Program-made: the position numbers and the translations under genes
Origin: Acidobacteriota bacterium
Lineage (GTDB): Bacteria; Acidobacteriota; Terriglobia; Bryobacterales; UBA6623
Direction: 5' to 3'
DNA: 64,000 nt
NCBI GenBank assembly: GCA_016125275.1
Contig: WGMB01000003.1
Coordinates: forward strand, 372,001 to 436,000
Notes under the pieces: model-generated
Told to the model about the DNA's origin: nothing
The model's input: only the letters and a program-made list of their open reading frames with translations
Databases searched by the model: none
Shown here: piece by piece, positions 54,739 through 63,731 of the stretch
Numbering within the stretch: the first letter of the stretch is position 1
How the letters are laid out: every line of letters starts with the position of its first letter

Positions 54739-56901
54739 TCAGGGCAGCTCGATGGTCGCCGGCGCCAGGTTCTTGGCGGACTCCAGCATGGCCAGGCAGC
54801 CGATGGTCGCCCGAGCTCCGTCGCGAGCGGTGATTTCCGGCGGACGCCCCTTCTTCACGGCTTCCACAAAGGACTCGAGCTGCTGCTGGTAGCCCTTTTC
54901 GGCAAAGAAGCGTGATTTGCGCGACTGGCTCGCGCCGTTGATCGCCAACCGCTGGAAGTCTTCCGTCCAAGCGCCCACGCCTTGCGCAAAAATCTCCACG
55001 CGCTCGCCGCCGGAAGTCTTGCCGCCGACGGTGCAATAGGTCAGCGAGCCCACCGAGCCGTCAGCGAACTGGAAGCTGGCCGTCATGTTGTTGATGCCGA
55101 CCGGATCTTCCACATCGGTCGGCAAAGTATGCGCCGAGACGCGGACGGGCTCGCTATCGAGCAGCCAGTACATCAGGTCCACGAAGTGGCAGGCCTCGCC
55201 GAGGATGGCCCCGCCGATCTTCGGATCGGCCATCCAGTAGTCCCCGGAGATGCCGGGCGAGTTGATGCGACAGTTGACGACGGCCGGCGCCGAGCGCCGC
55301 GCCAGCTTGTCCCGCAGCGGCGTGTAGAACGGCGAGAAGCGGCGGTTGAAGCCGACGGCTACGCTGCAGCCGGACCTCTCAGCGGCCTCCAGAATCTGCT
55401 CGCACTCCTCGCGCGTGAGGGCCATCGGCTTCTCTACGAAGACGTGCTTGCCGGCTTGCAGGGCTTTCAGCGTCTGCGGCGCATGCTGCTGGTTGCGGCT
55501 GGCGATCAGCACCAGGTCCACGTCCGGGTCGCGGAGGATCTCGTCGTAGTCGGTGGTGCAGTAGGCGGCCCCAAAACGTTGCGCGTAGCTCTTGCCGCGA
55601 ACGCCGCTCGAAGAATGCACGGCGCGCAGGTCGGCGAGCTTTTGCAGGATCGGCAAGTGCTCCCACTTGGCGAGGTTCCCCGCGCCGACCACCGCGGCCC
55701 CCAAACGCTCCTTACTGGCCGCCCGCGGAGCCACCTCCACGCGGCGCACCGGCCGGCGCTCCTGCCCGGCGGACGCGTCATCCAAGTCGGCGTCGGGGTA
55801 GCGCAGCACCACGGCCAAGCTGCGGGCGGCGGGGTCCATGATAGTGGAATAGCCCTGCGGCGCCTCGCTCAAGGGGTAGCGATGGCTGATCAACGGGTCG
55901 ATCTGCAGCGAGCCGCGCCCGATCAGCCGCAGAAACTCCTCCATGTTGCGGTTCTCCGTCCAGCGCACGTAGGAGAACGGATAGTCGACCGCGGCCCGCT
56001 CATAGTCCGCGTCGTAGCTGCCCGGCCCGTAGGCGCGGGACATGAACAGTTGGATCTCCTTGATGTACATCTGGGCCCAAGGAAACTCCATCTGCACCGC
56101 GCCCACGACGACGATCCGGCCGCGGTCCCGACAGATCTCGAGCGCCGCCTGCGCCGGCCCGGAGGACTTTTTCGCGGCGGCGGCGATGATGACGCAGTCC
56201 GCCCCATGGCCGTCTGTGACCGCGCCGACCGACTCGGCCAAGCCGTCGCCGCCGGCGATCACGTGGTCGGCCCCAAGCTGCTTCGCAAGAGCCATGCGCT
56301 CGGGCAACAGGTCCGAGCCGATCACCTGAGCCCCTTGCAGCCGCGCCAACTGCACGACGAGCTGACCCACCAGGCCGAGCCCGATCACCGCCACACGGTC
56401 GCCCAAGCCGACCCCGGAGGTCCGCACGGCGTTCATCGCGATGGCGCCGAGCGTGGCAAAACTGGCGTGGTCGTAGGAGACGTTGTCGGGGATGCGCGCC
56501 GCCAGCAGCCGACCGGTGACGATGGTTTCGGCGTGGCCTGTGCCCTCGCCGCCGTAGGCGACCCGCTCGCCGATCTCCAGATCGTCCACCGAAGGATGCT
56601 TGTCCACAACGACGCCCGCGCCGGAGTAGCCCAGCGCGGCCAAGTCGTTGAACTTGGCTCGCACTTCGCGGGCCGTCCGTAGAGGACCCATCTTCCGCGC
56701 CACGTTGAGCACGGTTTGGATGTGCGAGGGGTTGTCCTGGACGGTCTTGAGCACGCCCTCGGCGTGGATGTCCGCCGTCTCCGTGCCGGAGCTGATGAGC
56801 GAATAGCGGGGCCGGATGAGGACGTGTCCGGAGGGCGCGAAGGGTTCGGGGACCTCGACGACCTCCATCTCGCGGATGCCCTTGCGAACGACTTGTTTCA
56901 T
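54739..56901 (-). CDS. Fusion of zinc-type alcohol dehydrogenase (MDR) and Gfo/Idh/MocA oxidoreductase
   Basis: The 720-aa protein joins two dehydrogenase folds. Residues 1-370 are an MDR domain (MKQVVRKGIREMEVVEVPEP; GYSGAGVVVDKHPSVDDLEIGERV; nucleotide motif AVIGLGLVGQLVVQLA). Residues 395-720 are a Gfo/Idh/MocA domain (GAAVVGAGNLAKWEHLP; EKPMALTREECEQIL with the catalytic-type Lys; GEACHFVDLMYWLL). Such bi-domain oxidoreductases are found beside glycosyltransferases and probably modify nucleotide sugars in exopolysaccharide synthesis. ATG 56901 begins the conserved domain; the frame to 56964 is basic noise. Confidence 0.9.
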   Translation of the reverse strand: MKQVVRKGIREMEVVEVPEPFAPSGHVLIRPRYSLISSGTETADIHAEGVLKTVQDNPSHIQTVLNVARKMGPLRTAREVRAKFNDLAALGYSGAGVVVDKHPSVDDLEIGERVAYGGEGTGHAETIVTGRLLAARIPDNVSYDHASFATLGAIAMNAVRTSGVGLGDRVAVIGLGLVGQLVVQLARLQGAQVIGSDLLPERMALAKQLGADHVIAGGDGLAESVGAVTDGHGADCVIIAAAAKKSSGPAQAALEICRDRGRIVVVGAVQMEFPWAQMYIKEIQLFMSRAYGPGSYDADYERAAVDYPFSYVRWTENRNMEEFLRLIGRGSLQIDPLISHRYPLSEAPQGYSTIMDPAARSLAVVLRYPDADLDDASAGQERRPVRRVEVAPRAASKERLGAAVVGAGNLAKWEHLPILQKLADLRAVHSSSGVRGKSYAQRFGAAYCTTDYDEILRDPDVDLVLIASRNQQHAPQTLKALQAGKHVFVEKPMALTREECEQILEAAERSGCSVAVGFNRRFSPFYTPLRDKLARRSAPAVVNCRINSPGISGDYWMADPKIGGAILGEACHFVDLMYWLLDSEPVRVSAHTLPTDVEDPVGINNMTASFQFADGSVGSLTYCTVGGKTSGGERVEIFAQGVGAWTEDFQRLAINGASQSRKSRFFAEKGYQQQLESFVEAVKKGRPPEITARDGARATIGCLAMLESAKNLAPATIELP

Positions 56902-57017
56902 GGGGAGATCGTCCGACGCCGCCCGGCCGATGCAAAAGGGCCGGGCGCGCCGCGGATTTTCCAATCTTATCGCACGGATCAGCGCCCTTCGATAGCCCCG
57001 CCCCCGCGACGCCGGAC

Positions 57018-58646
57018 CTAGGGCTGGTACCCCGGCCCGCGAATCACGCGCCCTGGCAACGCGCCGGTGTGCTTCCCGTTGTCGAGCACGAGCTCGCCAT
57101 TGACGATCACGTAGGGAATCCCCACCGGGTACTGGTGCGGATTCTCGAAGGTCGCCTTGTCGGCCACGGTGTCAGGATCGAACAGCGTGATGTCGGCCCG
57201 CAGCCCTTCCTTGAGCAAGCCCCTGTCGAGAATCGTGATCTTGTCGGCGTTCATCGACGTCATCTTCTTGATCGCGTCCGGCAGCGTGAGCGCCTTCTCC
57301 TCGCGGACGAACCGCCCCAGGATGCGCGGGAACGTTCCGTAATAGCGCGGGTGCGGGTGGGTGGCGGCGTACTTGCCGTCCATGCTGATGGCCGAACCGT
57401 CCGAGCCCACGGACACGTAAGGCTGCTTCAGGGCGTAGAGCATGTCCTTCTCGTCGTGGTGGAAGTACACCGTGCGGACGCTGCCGTTCTCCTCCAGCAG
57501 CACGTCGAACAGCACCTCCACGCCGTCGCCGCCGCGCGCCGCGATCAGATCGCTCATGCGCTTGCCGATGAAGGGCTTGTTCTTGGGGTTCGAGAAGCCC
57601 ACCAGCAGCATGCGCGACCAGTCCGAGCCCACGGCGGTGTAGTGGTTGTACCAGCCGGGCAGGCCGTTGATGATGTCGTGGCGCATCTTCTTGCGCATCT
57701 CCGGGTCGCGCAGGCGCGCCAGCATGGCCTCGTTGCCGCCGTCGTGCGCCCACGGCGGAATGATGGCCCGCAGGTTGTTCTGGCCGGCGTTGTAGGGGTA
57801 GACGTGGGCGCGGATGTCGTAGCCTTCGCGCCGGGCGCGGTCGATCATCGCGATCACTTCGTTCATCTGTCCCCAGAACTGCTGGTCGGCGATCTTCATG
57901 TGGATGATGTCCACGCGGATGTCCGCGCCCTTGCCCACATTGATCGCTTCCTCGATCGAGCGGAATACGCCGGCGCCCTCGTCGCGAATGTGCGAAGAGT
58001 AGATGCCGCCGTACTGGGAGGCCACCTTGGCCAGCTCGATGAGCTGCTCGCTCTTGATCTCGCTCGAAGGCGGCATCAGCAGTGACGTCGACAGGCCCAT
58101 GGCGCCCTCGCGCATCGCTCGATCGACCTCGGACTTCATCGCCTCGATGTCGCCGTCGTCCGCCGGCTCGATCGCTTCGCCCTTCACGTAGGTCCAGATC
58201 TGGGTCTGGCCCACGTAGGAGCAGATGTTGGCGGCCACGCCCTTCTTCTCCACGTAATCGAAGTAGCCGCCGAGCGTCTTCCAGGGCAGGTCCGTCTCGC
58301 GGGTCGGCCCCATGGAGCCGCCTTCGCCCAGCACCATGGTCGTCACGCCCTGGCGGATCATCGACTCGCACTTCGGCTCTTCAAGGAGCGACTGATCGGA
58401 GTGGTTGTGCATGTCGATGAAGCCGGGCGAGACGACCAGGCCTGAAGCGTCGATGATGCGCTCGCCGGTCGCCTCCGGCATCACGCCAATGCGGCTGATC
58501 CGGCCGTTGAGCACGCCGACGTCGGCGCGATAACCGTCCGCGCCGGTCCCGTCGACGACCAAGCCGCCGCGTATCAAGATGTCGAAGCGCTGCTGCGCGA
58601 ACGCGCCGCAAGCGAGGGTGAGCAACAGCAGGAGGAGTTTCTGCAC
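57018..58646 (-). CDS. D-aminoacylase-like amidohydrolase (N-acyl-D-amino-acid deacylase family), exported
   Basis: The 542-aa protein has a signal peptide (VQKLLLLLLTLACGAFAQ). The amidohydrolase fold shows the first metal site PGFIDMHNHSD, SSHIRDEG, VDIIHMKIAD, and a late GSDGSAISMDG metal ligand. The D-aminoacylase-type C-terminal motif TLPDAIKKMTSMNADKI and ADITLFDP are present. It probably removes an acyl group from a D-amino acid or dipeptide outside the cytoplasm; it could also be a dihydroorotase-like relative. The GTG at 58646 is selected because TACAAT lies 6 nt upstream and the signal starts directly. Confidence 0.88.
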   Translation of the reverse strand: MQKLLLLLLTLACGAFAQQRFDILIRGGLVVDGTGADGYRADVGVLNGRISRIGVMPEATGERIIDASGLVVSPGFIDMHNHSDQSLLEEPKCESMIRQGVTTMVLGEGGSMGPTRETDLPWKTLGGYFDYVEKKGVAANICSYVGQTQIWTYVKGEAIEPADDGDIEAMKSEVDRAMREGAMGLSTSLLMPPSSEIKSEQLIELAKVASQYGGIYSSHIRDEGAGVFRSIEEAINVGKGADIRVDIIHMKIADQQFWGQMNEVIAMIDRARREGYDIRAHVYPYNAGQNNLRAIIPPWAHDGGNEAMLARLRDPEMRKKMRHDIINGLPGWYNHYTAVGSDWSRMLLVGFSNPKNKPFIGKRMSDLIAARGGDGVEVLFDVLLEENGSVRTVYFHHDEKDMLYALKQPYVSVGSDGSAISMDGKYAATHPHPRYYGTFPRILGRFVREEKALTLPDAIKKMTSMNADKITILDRGLLKEGLRADITLFDPDTVADKATFENPHQYPVGIPYVIVNGELVLDNGKHTGALPGRVIRGPGYQP

Positions 58647-58652
58647 TTGAGC

Positions 58653-58658
58653 ATTGTA
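58653..58658 (-). promoter_or_regulatory. Promoter CTGTCA / TACAAT for the deacylase
   Basis: On the minus strand TACAAT is followed by 6 nt and the GTG at 58646; CTGTCA lies 18 bp upstream as a possible -35. The small divergent gap also serves the gene at 58693. Confidence 0.5.
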
Positions 58659-58692
58659 ACCGGCGAATGGAGAAACTGACAGACTGTTACCG

Positions 58693-60948
58693 ATGGAGCG
58701 CGAAGCCCTGGAAAGGCTGCTCAAGGAGCTTGCCGGCGGCGGGGCCGTGATCGCTTCGTCGTGGTGGCTGGGACGCGCCTTGCTGGCTCACCGCGCCCGG
58801 GGTCTGACGCGGCCGGAGCTGGAGCTGTTCTCATTTGCGCTGGGGGCGGCGGCGCTCAGCCAGATCGTTTTCGTGCTCGGGTTGCTCGGCCTGTACTACG
58901 ACGCGGTTTTCGGGGGGCTGGCCGCGGGCTGCCTGGCGGCCTGGTTCCGCTGGGGACGCGACTATCGCCAGTTGGATCTACCTACGTTCGAGGAAGACCC
59001 TTTCTGGCGGCGTACGGCGTTCGTCGTCGCGGTCTTCTACGGTCCCCTCTACCTGCTCAACGCACTGGCCCCGGATGCCGGGCCGGATTCTCTGGGCTAT
59101 CACCTCGGTCTGGCCTCCCGCTACTACCGCGAACACGGCCTGACAGCCGCCACAGGCAACATCTACGGGCTGTTCCCGCAAGGCGTGGAGACCCTGTACG
59201 TTTTCGCGTTCGCCTTCGGCCGCCACAACGCGCCGCACCTGGTGCACTTCGCCTTCTTCGCGGCGACGCTCGCGGCGCTGGTCTCGTTGGGCCGGCGGCT
59301 GGGTTCCGCAGCGGTCGGTTGGACCGCTGCTTTGCTCTATGGCTTGACGCCGGTGGTCGCCTATGACGCTGTGCTGGCCTACAACGACTGCGCCTTGGCG
59401 CTGTACGAGCTCCTTACGCTCTACGCTTTGCTGCTGTGGAGAGAAGACAGAGCGCCTTGGACGGCGGTGGCGACCGGAGTCTTCGCCGGCTTCTGCTACG
59501 CCGTCAAGATGACCGGCGGACTGGTCGTGGTGGCCGCGGGCGCCGCGTTGCTGGGCCTCTCCCGCGGCAGGCTCCGGCCGATAGCGCTCTACGGCGCCGC
59601 GGCGCTGCTGTTCGTGGGAGCCTGGGCCGGGCGCAACCTCGTGATCGCGGGCAGCCCTACGGCTCCGTTCTACAACGAGGCCTTCCCAACGCCCTATGCC
59701 ACGACGCTGTGGGAGCAGGGGTTTCGGGACTTCGTCTCCGACTACCGCCACGCAGGCGAGCGGAGCGAGGGCTCGGACCCGTTGTGGAAGCTTTGGGAGG
59801 TCACCGTGGGTGGGGAACGGCTCGGAGGGTTTACTGGCCCGGTCTTCTGGGCGGCGCCGCTGGCGCTGCTCGGGTGGCGACGGCGGGGCTTCGCGCCGTT
59901 CGCCTTGGCGCTGGCCGTCGCCGTCATCCCGTGGTTCTCCAACGCCGGGACGCGTTTCCTGATTCCCGCCTTGGCGTTCCTCTCCTTGCTGATGGCGCTG
60001 GGGCTCCAAAGCCTGGGCCGCGGCGCCCGTTGGGCCGGATTGGCGTTGGTCGCCTTCCACGGCGTGAGCGTGTGGCCGACGGTGGCCGAGCAATGGTTGG
60101 CCGAGCCGAGGATCTTTCGCATCGAGGAGGAGCCTTGGCGCGTGGTCCTCGGCTTTGAGCCCTGGGAGGTCTTCGTGCAGCGCCACAACGCCGCCTTCAC
60201 CGGCGCGCGCGGGTTGGCGAAGAGCGCGCCGCCCGGCAGCCGCGCCCTCGCTTTCGACCTTTCGGCGGACGCTTACTTCCCGGGCGAGATCCTCGACAGC
60301 CGCTTCAGCGTCCTGGGCGGGGATGCGCTCCGCGACCTGCTCCTGCCGGTCGAGCCCGATCTGGCGCCGACCTGGCGCATCCGGCTGCTGTGGGACGCGG
60401 CCCGCGAAGTGCAGGAGCTCGAGCTGCGCCAAACTGCAGCAGGGCCGGTCGAGTGGGAGATCGCGGAGATCCGCACGATCCCCCAGGCGGAGCTGCGTGT
60501 GGAGCCGGACCGGCGGCCTTGGACGGCCGACCGTCTCTCCGACGGCGATCCGCTGAGCGTGTGGCGGAGCGGATCGTCGCTGACGCCGGCTCGGCTGACG
60601 GTTCGGTTGGCGCGTCCGGCCCGGATCGAAGGGTTGGAGATCGTCACACCGCTCAATCAGCGCGACGCCAAGTTCGAGATCAGCCACTTCCCTGCCCGAA
60701 TCGCCATCGACCGACTGCAGTTCTCACCCGCTGCGCTCCGCGCCGCGGCCCACAACTCACTGCGTAACAAGGGCATCGGCTACCTGATGGGCAACCTCGA
60801 CGCGGGCGGCCACAGCGTGGCGCTCGCGCCGATCGACCGCGACCCGGCCGCCTGGGGCCTGCGAGAGGTTTGGCGCGAAGGTCCTTGGCGAGCTTTTCAG
60901 GTCCTGCCGCAGGCGCCGCCGTCCGCGACGGCGAGCGAGACGCCGTAA
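58693..60948 (+). CDS. Polytopic GT-C-like membrane glycosyltransferase with C-terminal discoidin-like domain
   Basis: The 751-aa protein has about 11-12 membrane helices (roughly 18-450) with the first large loop holding APDAGPDSLGYHLGLASRYY, where an Asp/Glu pair near a periplasmic loop resembles the GT39/ArnT type of catalytic site. Residues 470-750 are extracytoplasmic and include a discoidin-like beta segment (DGDPLSVWRSGSSLTPARLTVRL). It probably moves a lipid-linked sugar to a surface acceptor, but no specific function can be read. It is divergent from the deacylase. The ATG at 58693 is the only good start. Confidence 0.72.
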   Translation: MEREALERLLKELAGGGAVIASSWWLGRALLAHRARGLTRPELELFSFALGAAALSQIVFVLGLLGLYYDAVFGGLAAGCLAAWFRWGRDYRQLDLPTFEEDPFWRRTAFVVAVFYGPLYLLNALAPDAGPDSLGYHLGLASRYYREHGLTAATGNIYGLFPQGVETLYVFAFAFGRHNAPHLVHFAFFAATLAALVSLGRRLGSAAVGWTAALLYGLTPVVAYDAVLAYNDCALALYELLTLYALLLWREDRAPWTAVATGVFAGFCYAVKMTGGLVVVAAGAALLGLSRGRLRPIALYGAAALLFVGAWAGRNLVIAGSPTAPFYNEAFPTPYATTLWEQGFRDFVSDYRHAGERSEGSDPLWKLWEVTVGGERLGGFTGPVFWAAPLALLGWRRRGFAPFALALAVAVIPWFSNAGTRFLIPALAFLSLLMALGLQSLGRGARWAGLALVAFHGVSVWPTVAEQWLAEPRIFRIEEEPWRVVLGFEPWEVFVQRHNAAFTGARGLAKSAPPGSRALAFDLSADAYFPGEILDSRFSVLGGDALRDLLLPVEPDLAPTWRIRLLWDAAREVQELELRQTAAGPVEWEIAEIRTIPQAELRVEPDRRPWTADRLSDGDPLSVWRSGSSLTPARLTVRLARPARIEGLEIVTPLNQRDAKFEISHFPARIAIDRLQFSPAALRAAAHNSLRNKGIGYLMGNLDAGGHSVALAPIDRDPAAWGLREVWREGPWRAFQVLPQAPPSATASETP

Positions 60949-60984
60949 CGGAGCTGCAACGCAGCGCTCCTTCCCCGCATCACA

Positions 60985-60990
60985 TACAAT
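60985..60990 (+). promoter_or_regulatory. -10 element TACAAT of tmRNA
   Basis: TACAAT ends 12 nt before the tmRNA 5' end; no strong -35 is visible. Confidence 0.5.
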
Positions 60991-61002
60991 GACGGTAAGG
61001 AG

Positions 61003-61359
61003 GGGGGCGTACTGGATTCGACAGGTCAGTTATCGCTATAGAGAGGCATGCCGGGTTCCGAGCTCCCGTTAAACGATCGGTTTTCACAGCTGCCAACAAC
61101 AACACGCAGCTCGCTTACGCAGCCTAATTAGGCTACGGCGTCTCCGGTTTCGGGCCCATACGGGCCGGTCGACGTAAAAACCTCATGGGCTGGACCGAGA
61201 GCTTCTGTTCGGAGCAGCAGGTCGAGATTCAATCGGACTGGATCGCATCCGCCTTGTCCATTCATTAGGGCGCGGTCGAGACAAAGGAATGGAATAAGCA
61301 TGTAGTCTCTTTGTAGGGATCTGTCTTGGACGCGGGTTCGATTCCCGCCGCCTCCACCA
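61003..61359 (+). ncRNA. ssrA: tmRNA (ssrA)
   Basis: The one-piece tmRNA begins GGGGGCGTACTGGATTCGAC, whose first seven bases pair with the 3' CGCCTCC before ACCA (with one G-U). The T-arm is GCGGGTTCGATTCCCGC and the CCA is encoded at 61357-61359. The resume codon GCC is at 61092-61094 and the tag frame reads ANNNTQLAYAA followed by TAA (61125-61127), ending in the usual LAYAA degron. It rescues ribosomes stalled on broken mRNAs. Minus-strand frames across it are artefacts. Confidence 0.96.
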
Positions 61360-61663
61360 TCCTTTCCCCAAGTTTCGCGAGTCCTACCGGGCGGTTATCC
61401 CCCGGTAGGACTTTCTTATTCCGTGCAACTTTTGCACGAAAAGCCACGGTTCGGGCTCAGCGCTCCAGCTGCGGCCGTCCTCTCCGCCTCGCCACTCGCA
61501 GCCCGCCAAACCCACCACATCTTGGGCCCAGTACTGCACACACCCTATCGGTAGCAGTACACCGAGGGTGAGTGTGTCCTGAGAATCACATCCGACGGGG
61601 GCGCCGGGAACAGAGTGGCCCCGGGAATGCCTCTCCCTATTGCGTTCGAGGAGGACCCAAAGG
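61360..61663. other. Intergenic region after tmRNA, two hairpins but no gene
   Basis: This 304-bp stretch starts with the tmRNA terminator (61380-61417) and then a short perfect palindrome CGTGCAA-CTT-TTGCACG (61422-61438). The remainder (61440-61640) contains no frame with signal or family features. Position 61650-61656 provides the GGAGG ribosome site of the next small gene. Confidence 0.4.
61380..61417 (+). terminator. Terminator of tmRNA
   Basis: AGTCCTACCGGG (61380-61391) pairs perfectly with CCCGGTAGGACT (61401-61412), followed by TTCTT; 21 bp after the tmRNA 3' end. Confidence 0.85.
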
Positions 61664-61834
61664 ATGTTCAAGTGGCTTACAACTCTTTCACTCCTAGCGG
61701 TCGTCGTACCGTATTTTTCGCCCGACGTCGTTTTGAAGGCGTCCAGCGCCCTCGCCCAGGGGATGTTTGTTGTGACCCCGCCGGCTTTCTTGGCAGGAGC
61801 CGGACTCTCGCTGTTGCGCCGCGGCGCGGCCTAG
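61664..61834 (+). CDS. Small two-helix membrane protein, unknown function
   Basis: The 56-aa protein (start MFKWLTTLSLLAVVVPYF) has two hydrophobic segments (about 4-18 and 33-51) and a basic end LLRRGAA. A GAGGAGG sequence 8-14 nt upstream of the ATG makes translation likely. It precedes the ABC exporter gene by 30 bp and may belong to the same transcript. I do not recognise the family; a type I-toxin-like or transporter-accessory peptide are possibilities only. Confidence 0.55.
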   Translation: MFKWLTTLSLLAVVVPYFSPDVVLKASSALAQGMFVVTPPAFLAGAGLSLLRRGAA

Positions 61835-61864
61835 CTCCGTAGCTCCAGCGAGCAGCCCAAGCCA

Positions 61865-63709
61865 TTGCAAACCAAAAACCAGACCGCAGGCGGCGAGCCG
61901 GCGGGTTTCTGGGCCGGGTGGAGAAAGCGCCTGCGGGCGCTGAAGAACGTCCCCCCGGTCCTGAAGATCCTATGGGAGGCCGGAGGCGGTTCCGTCGCCG
62001 CCAACGCCGTCCTGCGGATCGTCGCCGCCCTCATACCGCTGGCCACCCTCGGCGTCGGCAAGCAGATCATCGACTTGGTCGTGCAGACGGCGCGCGGGGG
62101 AGGGCCGATTCCTGACGACCTCTGGGCCTGGGTAGGCCTGGAGTTGGGGCTGGCTACCTTGGGAGCCGTCCTGGCCCGAGCCATCGACTATGTCGACAGC
62201 CTGCTGGCGGACAAGTTCAGCCGCCATCTGAGCGTCCGCACCATGCGGCATGCCTCGCGCCTGGACTTGGCGAGCTACGAAGACCCCGTCTTCTACGACA
62301 AGCTCGAGAGGGCTCGGGTGCAAGCGACTGACCGCCTGGGCATGATCCAGGCGATGGGCCGGCTGCTGCAACTCGTCGTCACCACGGTCAGTCTCTCGGC
62401 CGGAATCCTCGTCTTTTCTCCCTGGCTGCTGGTCGTGCTCGTGGTCTGCGTTTTCCCGGCATTTCTCGGCGAGAGCCATTTCGCCTTCCTGGGCTACTCG
62501 CTGAGCTTTCAGCAGACTCCCGTCCGGCGTCAGTTGGACTACCTGCGCGTGCTGGGGGCGAGCCGCGAGAGCGCCAAGGAACTCAAGCTGTTCGGTCTCA
62601 GCGACGAGCTGACGGACCGCTTTCGGCGCCTCTCCGATCAGATCTTCGACCAGAATGTGGCGCTGGCCAAGCGGCGGCTTTGGGCCAGCTCGCTGCTGTC
62701 CCTGCTCAGCATCGTCGGCTACTACGGCTGCTACGTCTGGGTGATCGCCCAAGCAGCGGCCGGAGAGATCACGGTAGGGTCGCTGACCTTCCTGGCCGGG
62801 GCCATCGCCGGCGCCAGCGCCAACATTCAGTCGATCTTTTCGACGTTCTCGAGCATCGCCGACCAGGCTCTCTTCCTGACCGACCTGCTCGAGTTCTTCG
62901 CCACCAAACCCACCATCCGTTCCAAGCCGGATGCCCTGCCGGCGCCGCGGCCCATTCGCGAGGGCTTCGTCTTCGACGACGTCTCGTTCTCCTACCCGGG
63001 CAACGACCGCATGGTACTCGACGGCTTGAGCTTCCGGCTCGAACCTGGGCAGCGGGTGGCTCTCATCGGCGAGAACGGCCAGGGTAAGACGACCATCGTC
63101 AAGCTCCTGACCCGCCTCTACGACCCCACCGCCGGACGCATCCTGCTCGACGGCGTGGATCTGCGCAACTACTCCACCGAGGATCTCTGCAAGCAGATCG
63201 GCGTGATCTTCCAGGACTTCATGCGCTACGAGATGACGGCCCTGGAGAACATCGCCGTCGGACGGATCGACGGCGCGGGCGATCGCGCCGAGATCGAGCG
63301 GGCCGCCCTCAAGAGCCGCGCTTCCGAGGTGATCGCCCGCCTGCCGAAAGGCTACGACCAGCTCCTGGGCCGCCGCTTCGAAGGCGGGTTGGACCTCTCC
63401 GGCGGCGAATGGCAAAAGATCGCGCTGGCGCGAGCGTATCTGCGCGACGCCCAGGTCCTGGTCCTGGACGAGCCCACGGCGGCCCTCGACGCCCGCTCCG
63501 AGTACGACGTCTTCCAGCGCTTCACCGAGCTGACCGAGGGCAAGATGGCGCTGTTGATCTCGCACCGGTTCTCCACGGTGCGGATGGCCGACGAGATCTT
63601 CGTCCTCGAGGACGGGCGCATCGTCGAGCGCGGCGACCACGACCGGCTGACAGCCGTCGGCGGGCGCTACGCGGACATGTTCGAGTTGCAGGCGGCCAGC
63701 TATCGCTAG
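61865..63709 (+). CDS. ABC transporter with fused membrane and ATPase domains (exporter type)
   Basis: The 614-aa half-transporter has six membrane helices (about 40-320) and a nucleotide-binding domain with Walker A GENGQGKTT, Q-loop IFQDFMRYEM, signature LSGGEWQK, Walker B VLVLDEPTAALD and switch His in LLISHRFST. It should act as a homodimer or heterodimer exporting lipids, peptides or drugs. The start is a TTG at 61865 with no strong ribosome site. The gene starting at 63732 follows 22 bp later with its own GGAGG. Confidence 0.9.
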   Translation: MQTKNQTAGGEPAGFWAGWRKRLRALKNVPPVLKILWEAGGGSVAANAVLRIVAALIPLATLGVGKQIIDLVVQTARGGGPIPDDLWAWVGLELGLATLGAVLARAIDYVDSLLADKFSRHLSVRTMRHASRLDLASYEDPVFYDKLERARVQATDRLGMIQAMGRLLQLVVTTVSLSAGILVFSPWLLVVLVVCVFPAFLGESHFAFLGYSLSFQQTPVRRQLDYLRVLGASRESAKELKLFGLSDELTDRFRRLSDQIFDQNVALAKRRLWASSLLSLLSIVGYYGCYVWVIAQAAAGEITVGSLTFLAGAIAGASANIQSIFSTFSSIADQALFLTDLLEFFATKPTIRSKPDALPAPRPIREGFVFDDVSFSYPGNDRMVLDGLSFRLEPGQRVALIGENGQGKTTIVKLLTRLYDPTAGRILLDGVDLRNYSTEDLCKQIGVIFQDFMRYEMTALENIAVGRIDGAGDRAEIERAALKSRASEVIARLPKGYDQLLGRRFEGGLDLSGGEWQKIALARAYLRDAQVLVLDEPTAALDARSEYDVFQRFTELTEGKMALLISHRFSTVRMADEIFVLEDGRIVERGDHDRLTAVGGRYADMFELQAASYR

Positions 63710-63731
63710 CCGGCCCGCCGGAGGATTCGTC

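Noticed and set aside
53270-55036. 588-aa minus-strand frame over the glycosyltransferase
   Set aside because: It is an arginine/glycine-rich alternate frame of the GT4 gene on the same strand; the 53632-54735 frame carries all GT4 motifs.
61183-61371. Minus-strand reading frame across tmRNA (start MGKGWWRRRESNPRPR)
   Set aside because: It is the antisense of the tmRNA 3' end, a well-known spurious translation.
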